A stretch of 7,008 nt of DNA from an uncultured Burkholderiales bacterium (GCA_937872165.1 CALMOR010000058.1:7001-14008), one strand, 5' to 3'; positions 1 to 6,408 are shown, counted from the stretch's first letter. Made by a program: numbers and translations. The notes: generated from the letters alone by a model not told the origin.

Positions 1-7
1 TCGGGGT

Positions 8-958
8 TCATGCGAAGTGGTCGAAGCCGCGCAGCGAACGGTCGTCGGCCACGAGGCCTTCGCTGCCGGCGAGCCGCAGACCCTTCGTCGTCGTCACGAA
101 GCCGATGCGGGTCACGCGGGTCGACGTCGCGCGTCCCGCCCGCTCGACCGCTTCGCGTGCGGACGAAGGCGCGGTGAAGCACAGCTCGTAGTCGTCGCCG
201 CCGGCCAGTGCGACGCGTCGACGAAGGCCCGGCTCGCCGCGTGCGACGGCCGCCGCGAGCGGCAGCGCGTCGACGTCGAGCGTGGCCCCGACGCCCGATG
301 CCGCGAGCACGTGGCCGAGGTCCTGCGCGAGTCCGTCGGACACGTCGATGGCCGCGTGGGCGACGTCGCGCAACGCGACGCCGAGCGCGACGCGCGGCAC
401 GGGGCGTTCGAGCGCGAGGCGCGACATCGGGTCGACCGGCTCGCGGCCCGTCTTCATCGCGTTCAGCGCGAGCGCGGCGCTGCCCAGCGTGCCAGAGACC
501 CAGACGTCGTCGCCGTCCCGTGCCGCCGAGCGGCGCAGCGCGCGGCCGTCGGGCACGTCACCGAACACCGTGATGCACAGGGTCAGCGGACCCCGTGTCG
601 TGTCGCCGCCGACGAGCGCGCAATCGAAGCCCGACGCGCAGTCGAAGAGCCCGTCCGCGAAGGCGGCGAGCCATGCCTCGTCGACCGTCGGCAACGCGAG
701 CGCGAGCGTGAAGGCGCGCGGACGCGCACCCATCGCGGCCAGGTCCGAGAGGTTGACCGCGAGCGCCTTCCATCCGAGCGATGCCGGATCGACGTCGTCG
801 AAGAAGTGGCGGCCGGCGACCAGCATGTCGGTCGAGATCGCGAGCTCGTGGCCCGGTCGCGCAGCGAGCAGCGCGCAGTCGTCGCCGATGCCGAGGCTCG
901 CCCGGCCGTCGGCGAGCGGCCGATCGAAGAAACGTGCGATCAATTCGAACTCGGTCAT
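8..958 (-). CDS. thiL: Thiamine-monophosphate kinase ThiL
   Basis: ThiL phosphorylates thiamine monophosphate with ATP to give thiamine diphosphate, the last step of cofactor synthesis, in the cytosol. The 316-residue product has the usual family length and the expected PurM/ThiL-type motifs in order: GIGDDCA (23-29), STDMLVAGRHF (42-52), NLSDLAAMGA (69-78), VGGDTTRG (116-123), AIDVSDGL (203-210) and GGDDYEL (253-259). The Asp-rich motifs are the known Mg-ATP and substrate ligands of the family. I chose the ATG at 956-958 because MTEFELIARFF is the canonical N-terminus. The frame stays open far upstream into nusB, but that extension is Arg-rich shadow sequence. The gene is last of four in the visible minus-strand operon, 29 bases after nusB. 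The Shine-Dalgarno is weak, so translation may rely on coupling. In related genomes pgpA often follows, but the window ends here. Confidence 0.97.
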   Translation of the reverse strand: MTEFELIARFFDRPLADGRASLGIGDDCALLAARPGHELAISTDMLVAGRHFFDDVDPASLGWKALAVNLSDLAAMGARPRAFTLALALPTVDEAWLAAFADGLFDCASGFDCALVGGDTTRGPLTLCITVFGDVPDGRALRRSAARDGDDVWVSGTLGSAALALNAMKTGREPVDPMSRLALERPVPRVALGVALRDVAHAAIDVSDGLAQDLGHVLAASGVGATLDVDALPLAAAVARGEPGLRRRVALAGGDDYELCFTAPSSAREAVERAGRATSTRVTRIGFVTTTKGLRLAGSEGLVADDRSLRGFDHFA

Positions 959-987
959 GGCGGGGCCGGCGACCGGAAGGGCCGCGC

Positions 988-1578
988 TCAGCGCGAGCGA
1001 TCGCGAGGCCGGCTCTCGTGCGGCCGCAGATCGGCGCCGAGCTTGTCGAGCACGCCGTTGACGTACTTGAAGCCGTCGGTGCCGCCGAACGACTTGGCGA
1101 CTTCGACGGCCTCGTTGATGACGACCCGGAACGGGATCTCGATCCGATGCGCCAGCTCGTAGGCGCCGATCAGCAGGACGCCGTGCTCGACCGGCGACAA
1201 CTCGACGATGGGCCGGTCGAGGTGCGGACCGATCGCGGTCCGCAACGACGGCGCCTCGCGGATCGCGCCGTGCAGCAGCGCCTCGTAATGCTCGGCGTCC
1301 GCGCGTTCGAAGCCGGGCGTCTCGCGGATGTGCGCATCGATCGCACCGGCGTTCTCGCTGCCGGCGTCGCGCGACAGCAACCACTCGTAGAGGCCCTGCA
1401 GCGCGAACTCGCGCGAGCGACGACGTGCGCTCTTCGGCGGCCCCTTGCGGGCCGGCTTGGCCGGACCGCCGGACGGGTCGCCCGGTTCGATGGTGTCGTT
1501 CACGGAAGGATGCGATGGATGGGTTGGCTGTTCGACGAGCGACCGCGGGCGTGATCCGCCGCGCGACGTCGTCGGCAT
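988..1578 (-). CDS. nusB: Transcription antitermination factor NusB
   Basis: NusB pairs with NusE (S10) on boxA RNA to form the antitermination complex that supports rRNA operon transcription. The 196-residue product carries the all-helical NusB domain from about residue 48 to 183. It begins KSARRRSREFALQGLYEWLL, includes LSPVEHGVLLIGAYEL (127-142) and IPFRVVINEAVEVAKSFGG (148-166), and ends KYVNGVLDKLG (171-181), the typical C-terminal signature. About 47 residues of Pro/Ser/Arg-rich, probably disordered sequence precede the domain, whereas family members are commonly 140-160 residues. The ATG at 1576-1578 has no clear Shine-Dalgarno. A GTG at 1501-1503 (residue 26) is an alternative start, so the N-terminus is uncertain. 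It sits 29 bases after ribH, a common association in proteobacteria. Confidence 0.95.
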   Translation of the reverse strand: MPTTSRGGSRPRSLVEQPTHPSHPSVNDTIEPGDPSGGPAKPARKGPPKSARRRSREFALQGLYEWLLSRDAGSENAGAIDAHIRETPGFERADAEHYEALLHGAIREAPSLRTAIGPHLDRPIVELSPVEHGVLLIGAYELAHRIEIPFRVVINEAVEVAKSFGGTDGFKYVNGVLDKLGADLRPHESRPRDRSR

Positions 1579-1607
1579 TGTGAGGGGCAGGCGCGCGAGA
1601 CGTCGTC

Positions 1608-2102
1608 TCAGGTCGCGTCGGTCTCTTCGTCCTCGACCGCGAGGTCCTCGAGCCGACTCGCGAGGTTGGCCATCTCGACCGCCGCGCGCGCGGCATCGCG
1701 GCCCTTGCCGTCGGCCCGGGCATCGGCCTGCGCGTCGTCCTCGGTCGTCAGCACGCCGTTGGCGACCGGGATGTCGAAGCCGAGCGCGACCTTCGAGATG
1801 CCGGCCGCGCTCTCGTTCGCGACCAGCTCGAAGTGATAGGTCTCGCCGCGGATCACCGCGCCGAGCGCGACCAGCGCGTCGAACTGCTCGGCCTCGGCCA
1901 TCTTCTGCAACGCGAACGGGATCTCGAGCGCGCCGGGCACGGTGGCGATCAGGATGTCCTCGGCCAGCACGCCGAGCGACAGCAACTCGTCGACGCAGGC
2001 GCGACGCAGTGCGAGGCAGACCGGCTCGTTGAAGCGCGCCTGCACGATGCCGATGCGCAGGTCGGCGCCGGCCAGGTCGGGAAGCAGGATCTCGACGGTC
2101 AT
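1608..2102 (-). CDS. ribH: 6,7-dimethyl-8-ribityllumazine synthase RibH
   Basis: Lumazine synthase condenses 5-amino-6-ribitylamino-uracil with 3,4-dihydroxy-2-butanone 4-phosphate, the product of the upstream ribBA, to form the riboflavin precursor. The 164-residue protein shows the family motifs: ARFNEPV (22-28), VPGALEIPFA (55-64), GAVIRGETYHFE (81-92) with the catalytic His at 90, and GVLTTEDDAQADAR (116-129). The C-terminal tail is acidic (EDEETDAT). I chose the ATG at 2100-2102 because MTVEILLPDL leads straight into the first beta strand. The frame is open further upstream, but that part overlaps ribBA and is not lumazine synthase-like. It lies 40 bases after ribBA, and its Shine-Dalgarno is weak. 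Confidence 0.96.
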   Translation of the reverse strand: MTVEILLPDLAGADLRIGIVQARFNEPVCLALRRACVDELLSLGVLAEDILIATVPGALEIPFALQKMAEAEQFDALVALGAVIRGETYHFELVANESAAGISKVALGFDIPVANGVLTTEDDAQADARADGKGRDAARAAVEMANLASRLEDLAVEDEETDAT

Positions 2103-2142
2103 CGGATGCGACCGCGGGTCGGCGAGGTCGGTGTCGAGCGGG

Positions 2143-3312
2143 TCATGGGTCGACGTAGCCGGCGACGCGCAGGTCGTAGCCCGCCATCGACGGCATCTTG
2201 CGCGGCTTGGCCAGGAGGCGCATGCGACCGACGCCCAGGTCGCGCAGGATCTGCGCGCCGATGCCGTAGGTGCGCAGGTCCATCTTGCGTTCGACGTGGG
2301 TCTCGCGGCAGACACCGGTGCGGTCGACCTCGGCGAGCGACGCGAACTGGCCGAACAACCGGTCGGCCGACTCGTTGCAGTTGAGCAGCACCAGCACGCC
2401 GGCCTCGGCCTTCGTGATCGCGTCGAGCGCGCGTGCCACGGTCCACGAGTGGGTCGACGTGCCGCCGTCGAGCATGTCGAGCAGCGACGTCGGCTCGTGC
2501 ACGCGGACCAGCGACTCGCGCTCGGGGTCGATCGAGCCGTGCGTCAGCGCGATGTGCGCCGCGCCGCTCGGCAGGTCGCGATAGGCCACCGCGCGCAACG
2601 GTCCCTGCGCGGTCCGCACGGAACGTTCGGCGACGCGCTCGATCAGGCTCTCGTTGGCCGATCGATAGTGGATCAGGTCGGCGATGGTTCCGATCTTCAG
2701 GCCGTGCTGCTCGGCGAAGACCATCAGGTCCGGCAGGCGGGCCATCGTGCCGTCCTCGCGCAGGATCTCGCAGATGACCGATGCAGGCGCGGCGCCGGCC
2801 ATCCGCGCGAGGTCGCATCCCGCCTCGGTGTGTCCGGCCCGCATCAGCACGCCCCCCTCCTCGGCGCGGATCGGGAAGACATGGCCGGGCTGCACGAGGT
2901 CCGACGGCTTCGCGTCCCTCGCGACCGCGGCCTCGATGGTGCGCGCGCGATCCGCGGCCGAGATGCCGGTGGTCACGCCTTCGGCGGCCTCGATCGACAT
3001 CGTGAACTTGGTGCCGTAGCGCGTGCCGTTGGCGGCGGTCATCAGCGGCAGGTTGAGCTGACGGCAGCGCTCTTCGGTCAGCGTCAGGCAGATCAGGCCG
3101 CGGCCGAAGCGCGCCATGAAGTTGACCGCTTCGGGCGTGACGAATTCGGCCGCCAGCACGAGGTCGCCCTCGTTCTCGCGATCCTCCTCGTCGACCAGGA
3201 TGACCATCCGACCGGCCGCCATCTCGGCGACGATCTCGGGGACCGGTGAGATGGTCGCGACGGGGGGCGACGACGGCGCGGACGAAGGGGCTGGATTGAC
3301 GACGGTGAGCAT
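2143..3312 (-). CDS. ribBA: 3,4-dihydroxy-2-butanone-4-phosphate synthase with degenerate GTP cyclohydrolase II domain (RibBA/RibBX type)
   Basis: The N-terminal domain (about 25-217 of 389) converts ribulose 5-phosphate to 3,4-dihydroxy-2-butanone 4-phosphate plus formate. It keeps the acidic metal-site motif DEEDRENEGD (41-50), TGISAADRARTI (115-126), GHVFPI (143-148), RAGHTEAGCDLARMAG (158-173) and CEILREDG (181-188). The C-terminal half (about 218-389) resembles GTP cyclohydrolase II, with VRVHEPTS (269-276) and DLRTYGIGAQILRDLGV (345-361). The Zn-binding C-x10-C-x-C segment is replaced by sequence without Cys (272-300), and the usual QEGRGIG loop reads NCNESADRLFG (311-321). I infer that this half is not an active cyclohydrolase. 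Such RibB-X hybrids are known in Proteobacteria, so a separate RibA should exist elsewhere. The start is supported by an AGGAGG four bases upstream. It is the first gene of the operon, with ribH 40 bases downstream. Confidence 0.95.
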   Translation of the reverse strand: MLTVVNPAPSSAPSSPPVATISPVPEIVAEMAAGRMVILVDEEDRENEGDLVLAAEFVTPEAVNFMARFGRGLICLTLTEERCRQLNLPLMTAANGTRYGTKFTMSIEAAEGVTTGISAADRARTIEAAVARDAKPSDLVQPGHVFPIRAEEGGVLMRAGHTEAGCDLARMAGAAPASVICEILREDGTMARLPDLMVFAEQHGLKIGTIADLIHYRSANESLIERVAERSVRTAQGPLRAVAYRDLPSGAAHIALTHGSIDPERESLVRVHEPTSLLDMLDGGTSTHSWTVARALDAITKAEAGVLVLLNCNESADRLFGQFASLAEVDRTGVCRETHVERKMDLRTYGIGAQILRDLGVGRMRLLAKPRKMPSMAGYDLRVAGYVDP

Positions 3313-3316
3313 GGAG

Positions 3317-3322
3317 CCTCCT
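3317..3322 (-). promoter_or_regulatory. Shine-Dalgarno of ribBA
   Basis: A perfect AGGAGG on the minus strand lies four bases before the ATG at 3310-3312. It supports the chosen ribBA start. It is the only strong ribosome-binding site in the minus-strand operon, consistent with ribBA being the first gene. Confidence 0.75.
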
Positions 3323-3378
3323 CGGCGGGAGTTCGCGGGCGTCGCGAGAGCGCGCGAGGCCGGAACGCAAAGGGCTCT

Positions 3379-3384
3379 ATTCTA
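3379..3384 (-). promoter_or_regulatory. Possible -10 element for ribBA
   Basis: TAGAAT on the minus strand matches TATAAT at five of six positions and sits in the only AT-rich islet of the divergent spacer. Transcription from it would leave a leader of roughly 60 nt, too short for an FMN riboswitch. I find no convincing -35 hexamer 16-18 bases upstream, so this remains a weak call. Confidence 0.3.
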
Positions 3385-3432
3385 GGCGCTCGGTCGATGC
3401 GGACGCCCCGGCCCGGACGACCACCCACTCTC

Positions 3433-3437
3433 GGAGG
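3433..3437 (+). promoter_or_regulatory. Shine-Dalgarno of the lyase gene
   Basis: GGAGG followed by a purine-rich run lies nine bases before the ATG at 3447. It supports that start and shows that the lyase begins a transcription unit divergent from ribBA. Confidence 0.7.
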
Positions 3438-3446
3438 AAAGGACGG

Positions 3447-4799
3447 ATGGCCACTTCGGTCTTCGACTCGCTGTCGCTGCGCGACTTCTTCGGCACCCCG
3501 GCGATGCGCGCGATCTTCGACGAGGGGGCGTTCATCGCGCGCTGCGTCGACGTCGAGACCGCGCTCGCGCGCGCCGAGGCCGCGCTGTCGCTCATCCCGG
3601 CCGATGCCGCGATCCGCATCACCGCGTCGGCCGACGCGTCGACCCTCGACCGCGAAGCCCTGCGCGCCGAGACCGCGCTCGTCGGGTATCCGGTCCTGCC
3701 CCTCGTGCGGCAGCTCGCCGCGCAATGCGGCGAGGCCGGCCGCTACCTGCACTGGGGCGCGACGACGCAGGACATCATGGACAGCGCGACGATGCTCCAG
3801 TGCCGCGACGCCGTCGCGCTGATCGGGTCGCAGCTCGACGACGTGCGGGCCGTGCTGGCCGATCTCGCGAGCCGTCACGCGGACACCGTGACCGCGGGCC
3901 GCACGCATCTCCAGCACGCGCTGCCGGTGACCTTCGGCTTCCGCTGCGCGGTGTGGGTCTCGGCGCTCGACCGGCATGCGGACCGGCTGCGACAGGCCGC
4001 GACGCGCGCGTTGATGGTCCAGTTCGGAGGTGCAGCCGGCACGCTCGCGTCGCTCGGCGACCGCGGCGACGGCCTCGCGGTGCGCGCGCGTCTGGCGGCC
4101 GAGCTCGGCTTGGCCGACCCGGGCATCACGTGGCACGTCGCACGCGACGGTCCGAACGAGCTCGTGTCGCTGCTCGCGGCGATCGGGGCGTCGCTCGGCA
4201 AGATCGCCGTCGACGTGATGACGATGGCGTCGTCGGAGTTCGGAGAGGTGGCCGAGCCGTTCGTGGCGGGCCGCGGCGGCAGTTCGACGATGCCGCAGAA
4301 ACGCAATCCGATCTCGAGCGAGCTGATCCTCGCGGCGGCGAAGATGCTGCGCGAACGCGCGTCGACGATGCTGGACGCGATGCTGACCGACTTCGAACGG
4401 GCCACGGGCCCGTGGCATCTCGAGTGGAGCGCGCTGCCCGAGGCCTTCCTCCTCGCGGCCAGCGCGCTGCATCAGTCGGCGTTCCTGCTGCGCGGCATGA
4501 CGGTCGACACGGAACGGATGCGGGCCAACCTCGGCCTGACCGGCGGGCTGATCGTCGCGGAGGCCGTGATGATGGGACTCGCGCCGGCGATCGGGCGTCA
4601 GCAGGCGCACGACGTCGTCGAGGAAGCCTGCGTCGCGGCGATCGCCGCGCGCTCGACGCTGTACGACGAGCTGCTGCGGCACGACGACATCGTCGCGGCG
4701 CTCGGTAGCGAGCGGCTGCGCGCGCTGACCGAGCCGTCCAACTATCTCGGCGCCGCCGCCGCGATGGCGCGCGATGTGGCCGGCCGGGCGAGGCCGTGA
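3447..4799 (+). CDS. Class-II fumarase/aspartase superfamily lyase, 3-carboxy-cis,cis-muconate cycloisomerase-like
   Basis: The 450-residue protein has the full fold of the aspartase/fumarase/adenylosuccinate lyase superfamily, whose members act by beta-elimination, releasing fumarate in most cases, or by cycloisomerisation. Visible motifs are RYLHWGATTQDIMDSA (99-114, with His102), TAGRTHLQHALPVTFG (149-164, with His154), QFGGAAGTLASLG (192-204) and the mobile-loop signature GSSTMPQKRNPISSE (278-292) with the catalytic-type Ser pair at 279-280. The FGGAAGTLASLG and GRGGSSTMP stretches look most like PcaB-type cycloisomerases. GRTH carries a His where, as I recall, characterised CMLEs lack the adenylosuccinate lyase catalytic His, and the loop has Gln where many PcaB proteins have His (MPHKRNP). 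No protocatechuate pathway gene is nearby. I therefore name the family, not the substrate. The next gene overlaps its stop by four bases. Confidence 0.9.
   Translation: MATSVFDSLSLRDFFGTPAMRAIFDEGAFIARCVDVETALARAEAALSLIPADAAIRITASADASTLDREALRAETALVGYPVLPLVRQLAAQCGEAGRYLHWGATTQDIMDSATMLQCRDAVALIGSQLDDVRAVLADLASRHADTVTAGRTHLQHALPVTFGFRCAVWVSALDRHADRLRQAATRALMVQFGGAAGTLASLGDRGDGLAVRARLAAELGLADPGITWHVARDGPNELVSLLAAIGASLGKIAVDVMTMASSEFGEVAEPFVAGRGGSSTMPQKRNPISSELILAAAKMLRERASTMLDAMLTDFERATGPWHLEWSALPEAFLLAASALHQSAFLLRGMTVDTERMRANLGLTGGLIVAEAVMMGLAPAIGRQQAHDVVEEACVAAIAARSTLYDELLRHDDIVAALGSERLRALTEPSNYLGAAAAMARDVAGRARP
4796..4799 (+). other. GTGA start-stop overlap (translational coupling)
   Basis: The GTG start of the ChaN-like gene (4796-4798) overlaps the TGA stop of the lyase (4797-4799). 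A modest GCGAGG lies two bases upstream (4788-4793). Such overlaps usually mean coupled translation on one mRNA. Confidence 0.7.
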
Positions 4800-5623
4800 C
4801 GCGTCGCCTCCGAAGAGAGGCCGTCGCCGTCTGCTTCGCCGCCGGCGTGGGCGCCGCGTCCGGCACGACCCCGCCCGATGCGCCGGTCCTGCTGCTCGGC
4901 GAGGTCCACGACAATCGCGTCCAGCACGAGCGGCGCCTCGACCTCTTCGAACGACTGCTCGCGGCCGGGGCGCGGCCCGCGCTGGTGATGGAACAGTTCG
5001 ACCGCGAGCGCCAGCCGGAGATCGACGCGCTGCGCGACCGACTGCGGGCCTCGTCGCTCGATCCGGACGCGGGCGCGGACATGCTGATCGCACTCGCGGG
5101 TCCGCGCAGCGGATGGGACTGGAGCTTCTATCGCCCGTTCATCGCGCTGGCCCTGCGCTACGACCTCCCGATCGTCGCGGCCAACGTGTCGCGCGCCGAT
5201 GCCGGCGATGTCATCGGCCGAGGGCTCGCCGCCAACGGCTTCGACGCGCGGGTCCCGTCGTCGATCGACGGCACGCTGTCCGCCGAGATCGAGGCCAGCC
5301 ACTGCGGCCTGATCGACGCGGCGACCGCCCACCGCATGACGTCGGCGCAGGTCGCGCGCGACCAGTACATGGCGCGCATGGTCGACGCGCAGGCGGCGCG
5401 AGGCGTGGTGCTCCTCGCCGGCAACGGTCACGTGCGCCGGGACACCGGGGTCGCCAACTGGCTGTCCGCCGCGATCCGCGATCGCGCCGTCGCCATCGGA
5501 TTCCTCGAGGAGGGCGACCCGTCGCAGGCTCGCTACGACCGCGTCTTCGTGACGCCCCGGCAACCGCGCGAGGATCCCTGCGCCAGGATGCGCCCGCCGC
5601 CGCTCCGCGGCGGGGCGGACTGA
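4796..5623 (+). CDS. ChaN-like protein (Cofac_haem_bdg family, EreA/TIKI/TraB-type superfamily)
   Basis: The 275-residue product shows the hallmarks of the ChaN/PF04187 family: LLLGEVHDNRVQH (32-44), VMEQFDRERQ (64-73), GWDWSFYRPFIALALRYDLPIVAANV (106-131), ARDQYMARMV (187-196), LLAGNGHVRRDTGV (206-219) and a C-terminal PREDPCARMR (258-267). Campylobacter ChaN is an outer-membrane lipoprotein that binds haem. The wider superfamily includes hydrolases and peptidases that use the same GExH, Glu and GxGH positions, here Glu36, His38, Glu66 and His212. Residues 1-22 (basic RRLRRE, then a short hydrophobic AVAVCFAAGVGAA) could be a weak signal peptide, and there is no clear lipobox. The start is the GTG overlapping the lyase stop, since the next in-frame Met is residue 65, beyond the GEVHDN motif. 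Whether it binds haem or hydrolyses a substrate cannot be told from sequence. Confidence 0.88.
   Translation: MTRRLRREAVAVCFAAGVGAASGTTPPDAPVLLLGEVHDNRVQHERRLDLFERLLAAGARPALVMEQFDRERQPEIDALRDRLRASSLDPDAGADMLIALAGPRSGWDWSFYRPFIALALRYDLPIVAANVSRADAGDVIGRGLAANGFDARVPSSIDGTLSAEIEASHCGLIDAATAHRMTSAQVARDQYMARMVDAQAARGVVLLAGNGHVRRDTGVANWLSAAIRDRAVAIGFLEEGDPSQARYDRVFVTPRQPREDPCARMRPPPLRGGAD
5593..5614 (+). terminator. GC-rich hairpin at the 3' end of the ChaN-like gene
   Basis: CCCGCCGC (5593-5600) and GCGGCGGG (5607-5614) form a perfect 8-bp stem with a 6-nt loop, lying just before the TGA at 5621. No T-tract follows, so it is not a classical intrinsic terminator. It could still cap or slow the end of the lyase-ChaN transcript, or it may simply be GC-rich coding sequence. 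Confidence 0.25.
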
Positions 5624-5655
5624 CCGTCCTTCGAGACGATCGCTCGTCGTGTTGT

Positions 5656-5700
5656 CGTTCGTTATATCTTACGATACGTCTTAAGATATTTCAACGAACG
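5656..5700 (+). promoter_or_regulatory. Promoter/operator region of padR with extended inverted repeat
   Basis: In a very GC-rich window this AT-rich patch stands out. The left arm CGTTCGTTATATCTTA (5656-5671) mirrors the right side TAAGATAT (5682-5689) plus AACGAACG (5693-5700), interrupted only by TTC at 5690-5692. The 10-base centre is 5672-5681. The core can also be read as two abutting 12-base units, TATCTTACGATA (5665-5676) and CGTCTTAAGATA (5677-5688), identical at 9 of 12 positions. Each unit is a TATC-N4-GATA-type dyad, the second with one arm altered. PadR proteins bind such dyads as dimers and often repress their own promoter, so this is the likely autoregulatory operator. I could not assign -35 and -10 hexamers with confidence. 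Confidence 0.7.
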
Positions 5701-5701
5701 C

Positions 5702-5705
5702 GGAG
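5702..5705 (+). promoter_or_regulatory. Shine-Dalgarno of the padR-family gene
   Basis: GGAG lies six bases before the ATG at 5712 and supports starting at MNSRFFQRG. That start keeps the His-rich N-terminus in the protein. Confidence 0.6.
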
Positions 5706-5711
5706 CCTCCG

Positions 5712-6377
5712 ATGAATTCCCGTTTCTTCCAGCGCGGCCTCGGCCACCACTTCCACTTCGGCCGCCGTCATCATCGCGGCTTCCAGGGCTTCGGCTTCGG
5801 GCCGGGCCAGATGTTCAACGGCGACACCGGTCGCGGCAGCGGCGGCGTCGGCGCCGGCAGGAAACTCAACTCGAGCGACCTGCAGCTGCTGATCCTGTCG
5901 CTGCTCGCCGAGAAGCCGAGCCACGGCTACGAGATCATCGGGGCGCTCGACGCGCGCTCCAACGGCTACTACAGCCCGAGCCCCGGCATGGTCTATCCGG
6001 CCCTCACGTACATCGAGGAAATCGGATACGCGACGGTCACGGTCGAAGGCACGAAGAAGCGCTACGCCATCACGTCGGACGGCATCGCTCATCTGGAAGC
6101 GAACCGGTCGACGGTCGACACGCTGCTCGAACAGCTCGCGTGGATCGGCCAGCGGATGGAACAGGTCAAGCGCGCGTTCGGCGGTGCCGGCGACGGCACG
6201 GAAGACTTCGACGAGCCGCGACGCGAAGGACGCGGCCACGACTTCATGGTCGCGATCCGTCAGGCCCGCCGCAACCTCAAGGCGGCACTGGTCGCGAAGA
6301 CGGGTGCATCGTCCGACGAGCAGCGGCGGATCGCCGAGGTCCTCGAACGCGCGGCCCGCGAGATCCGCGGCGAATGA
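5712..6377 (+). CDS. PadR-family transcriptional regulator with His/Phe/Gly-rich N-terminus (YqjI-like)
   Basis: The 221-residue protein contains a PadR winged-helix domain at about 52-130. It opens LNSSDLQLLILSLLAEKPSH, then GYEIIGALDARSNGYYSPSPGMVYPAL (72-98) with the family-typical S-P-G-x-V-Y-P motif, the wing TVTVEGTKKRYAITSDG (108-124), and a helical C-terminus (about 130-221) suited to dimerisation. The N-terminal 50 residues are low-complexity: five His between 12 and 21 (HHFHFGRRHH), then Phe/Gly-rich sequence. There is no Cys in the protein. E. coli YqjI, a nickel/iron-responsive PadR repressor, also has a His-rich N-terminal extension, so metal sensing is plausible but unproven. 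An elaborate dyad directly upstream suggests autoregulation. An MFS transporter starts 31 bases downstream and is the likely target in cis. Confidence 0.93.
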   Translation: MNSRFFQRGLGHHFHFGRRHHRGFQGFGFGPGQMFNGDTGRGSGGVGAGRKLNSSDLQLLILSLLAEKPSHGYEIIGALDARSNGYYSPSPGMVYPALTYIEEIGYATVTVEGTKKRYAITSDGIAHLEANRSTVDTLLEQLAWIGQRMEQVKRAFGGAGDGTEDFDEPRREGRGHDFMVAIRQARRNLKAALVAKTGASSDEQRRIAEVLERAAREIRGE

Positions 6378-6408
6378 TGAACCGCGGCTCGCGCCCGTCG
6401 ACAATCCC

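Noticed and set aside
959..1723. Upstream extension of the thiL frame to 571 codons
   Set aside because: The translation before MTEFELIARFF is Arg/Pro-rich and runs through nusB in another frame. High GC leaves such frames open by chance.
2103..2315. Upstream extension of the ribH frame
   Set aside because: It overlaps the ribBA coding region, is Arg/Ser-rich, and has no lumazine synthase similarity. MTVEILLPDL is the natural start.
1942..3249. 435-codon plus-strand open frame antisense to ribH and ribBA
   Set aside because: It is a shadow of two well-supported genes. Its composition is Arg/His/Gln-rich, as expected for antisense to GC-rich coding DNA.
3093..5093. 666-codon minus-strand open frame antisense to the lyase and ChaN-like genes
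   Set aside because: The product is low-complexity Arg/Ala/Gly sequence with no recognisable domain. The opposite strand encodes clear families.
5635..5648. Small hairpin GACGA-TCGC-TCGTC downstream of the ChaN-like gene as a terminator
   Set aside because: The stem is only 5 bp and the downstream T-rich stretch is broken by G and C, so it is too weak to call.
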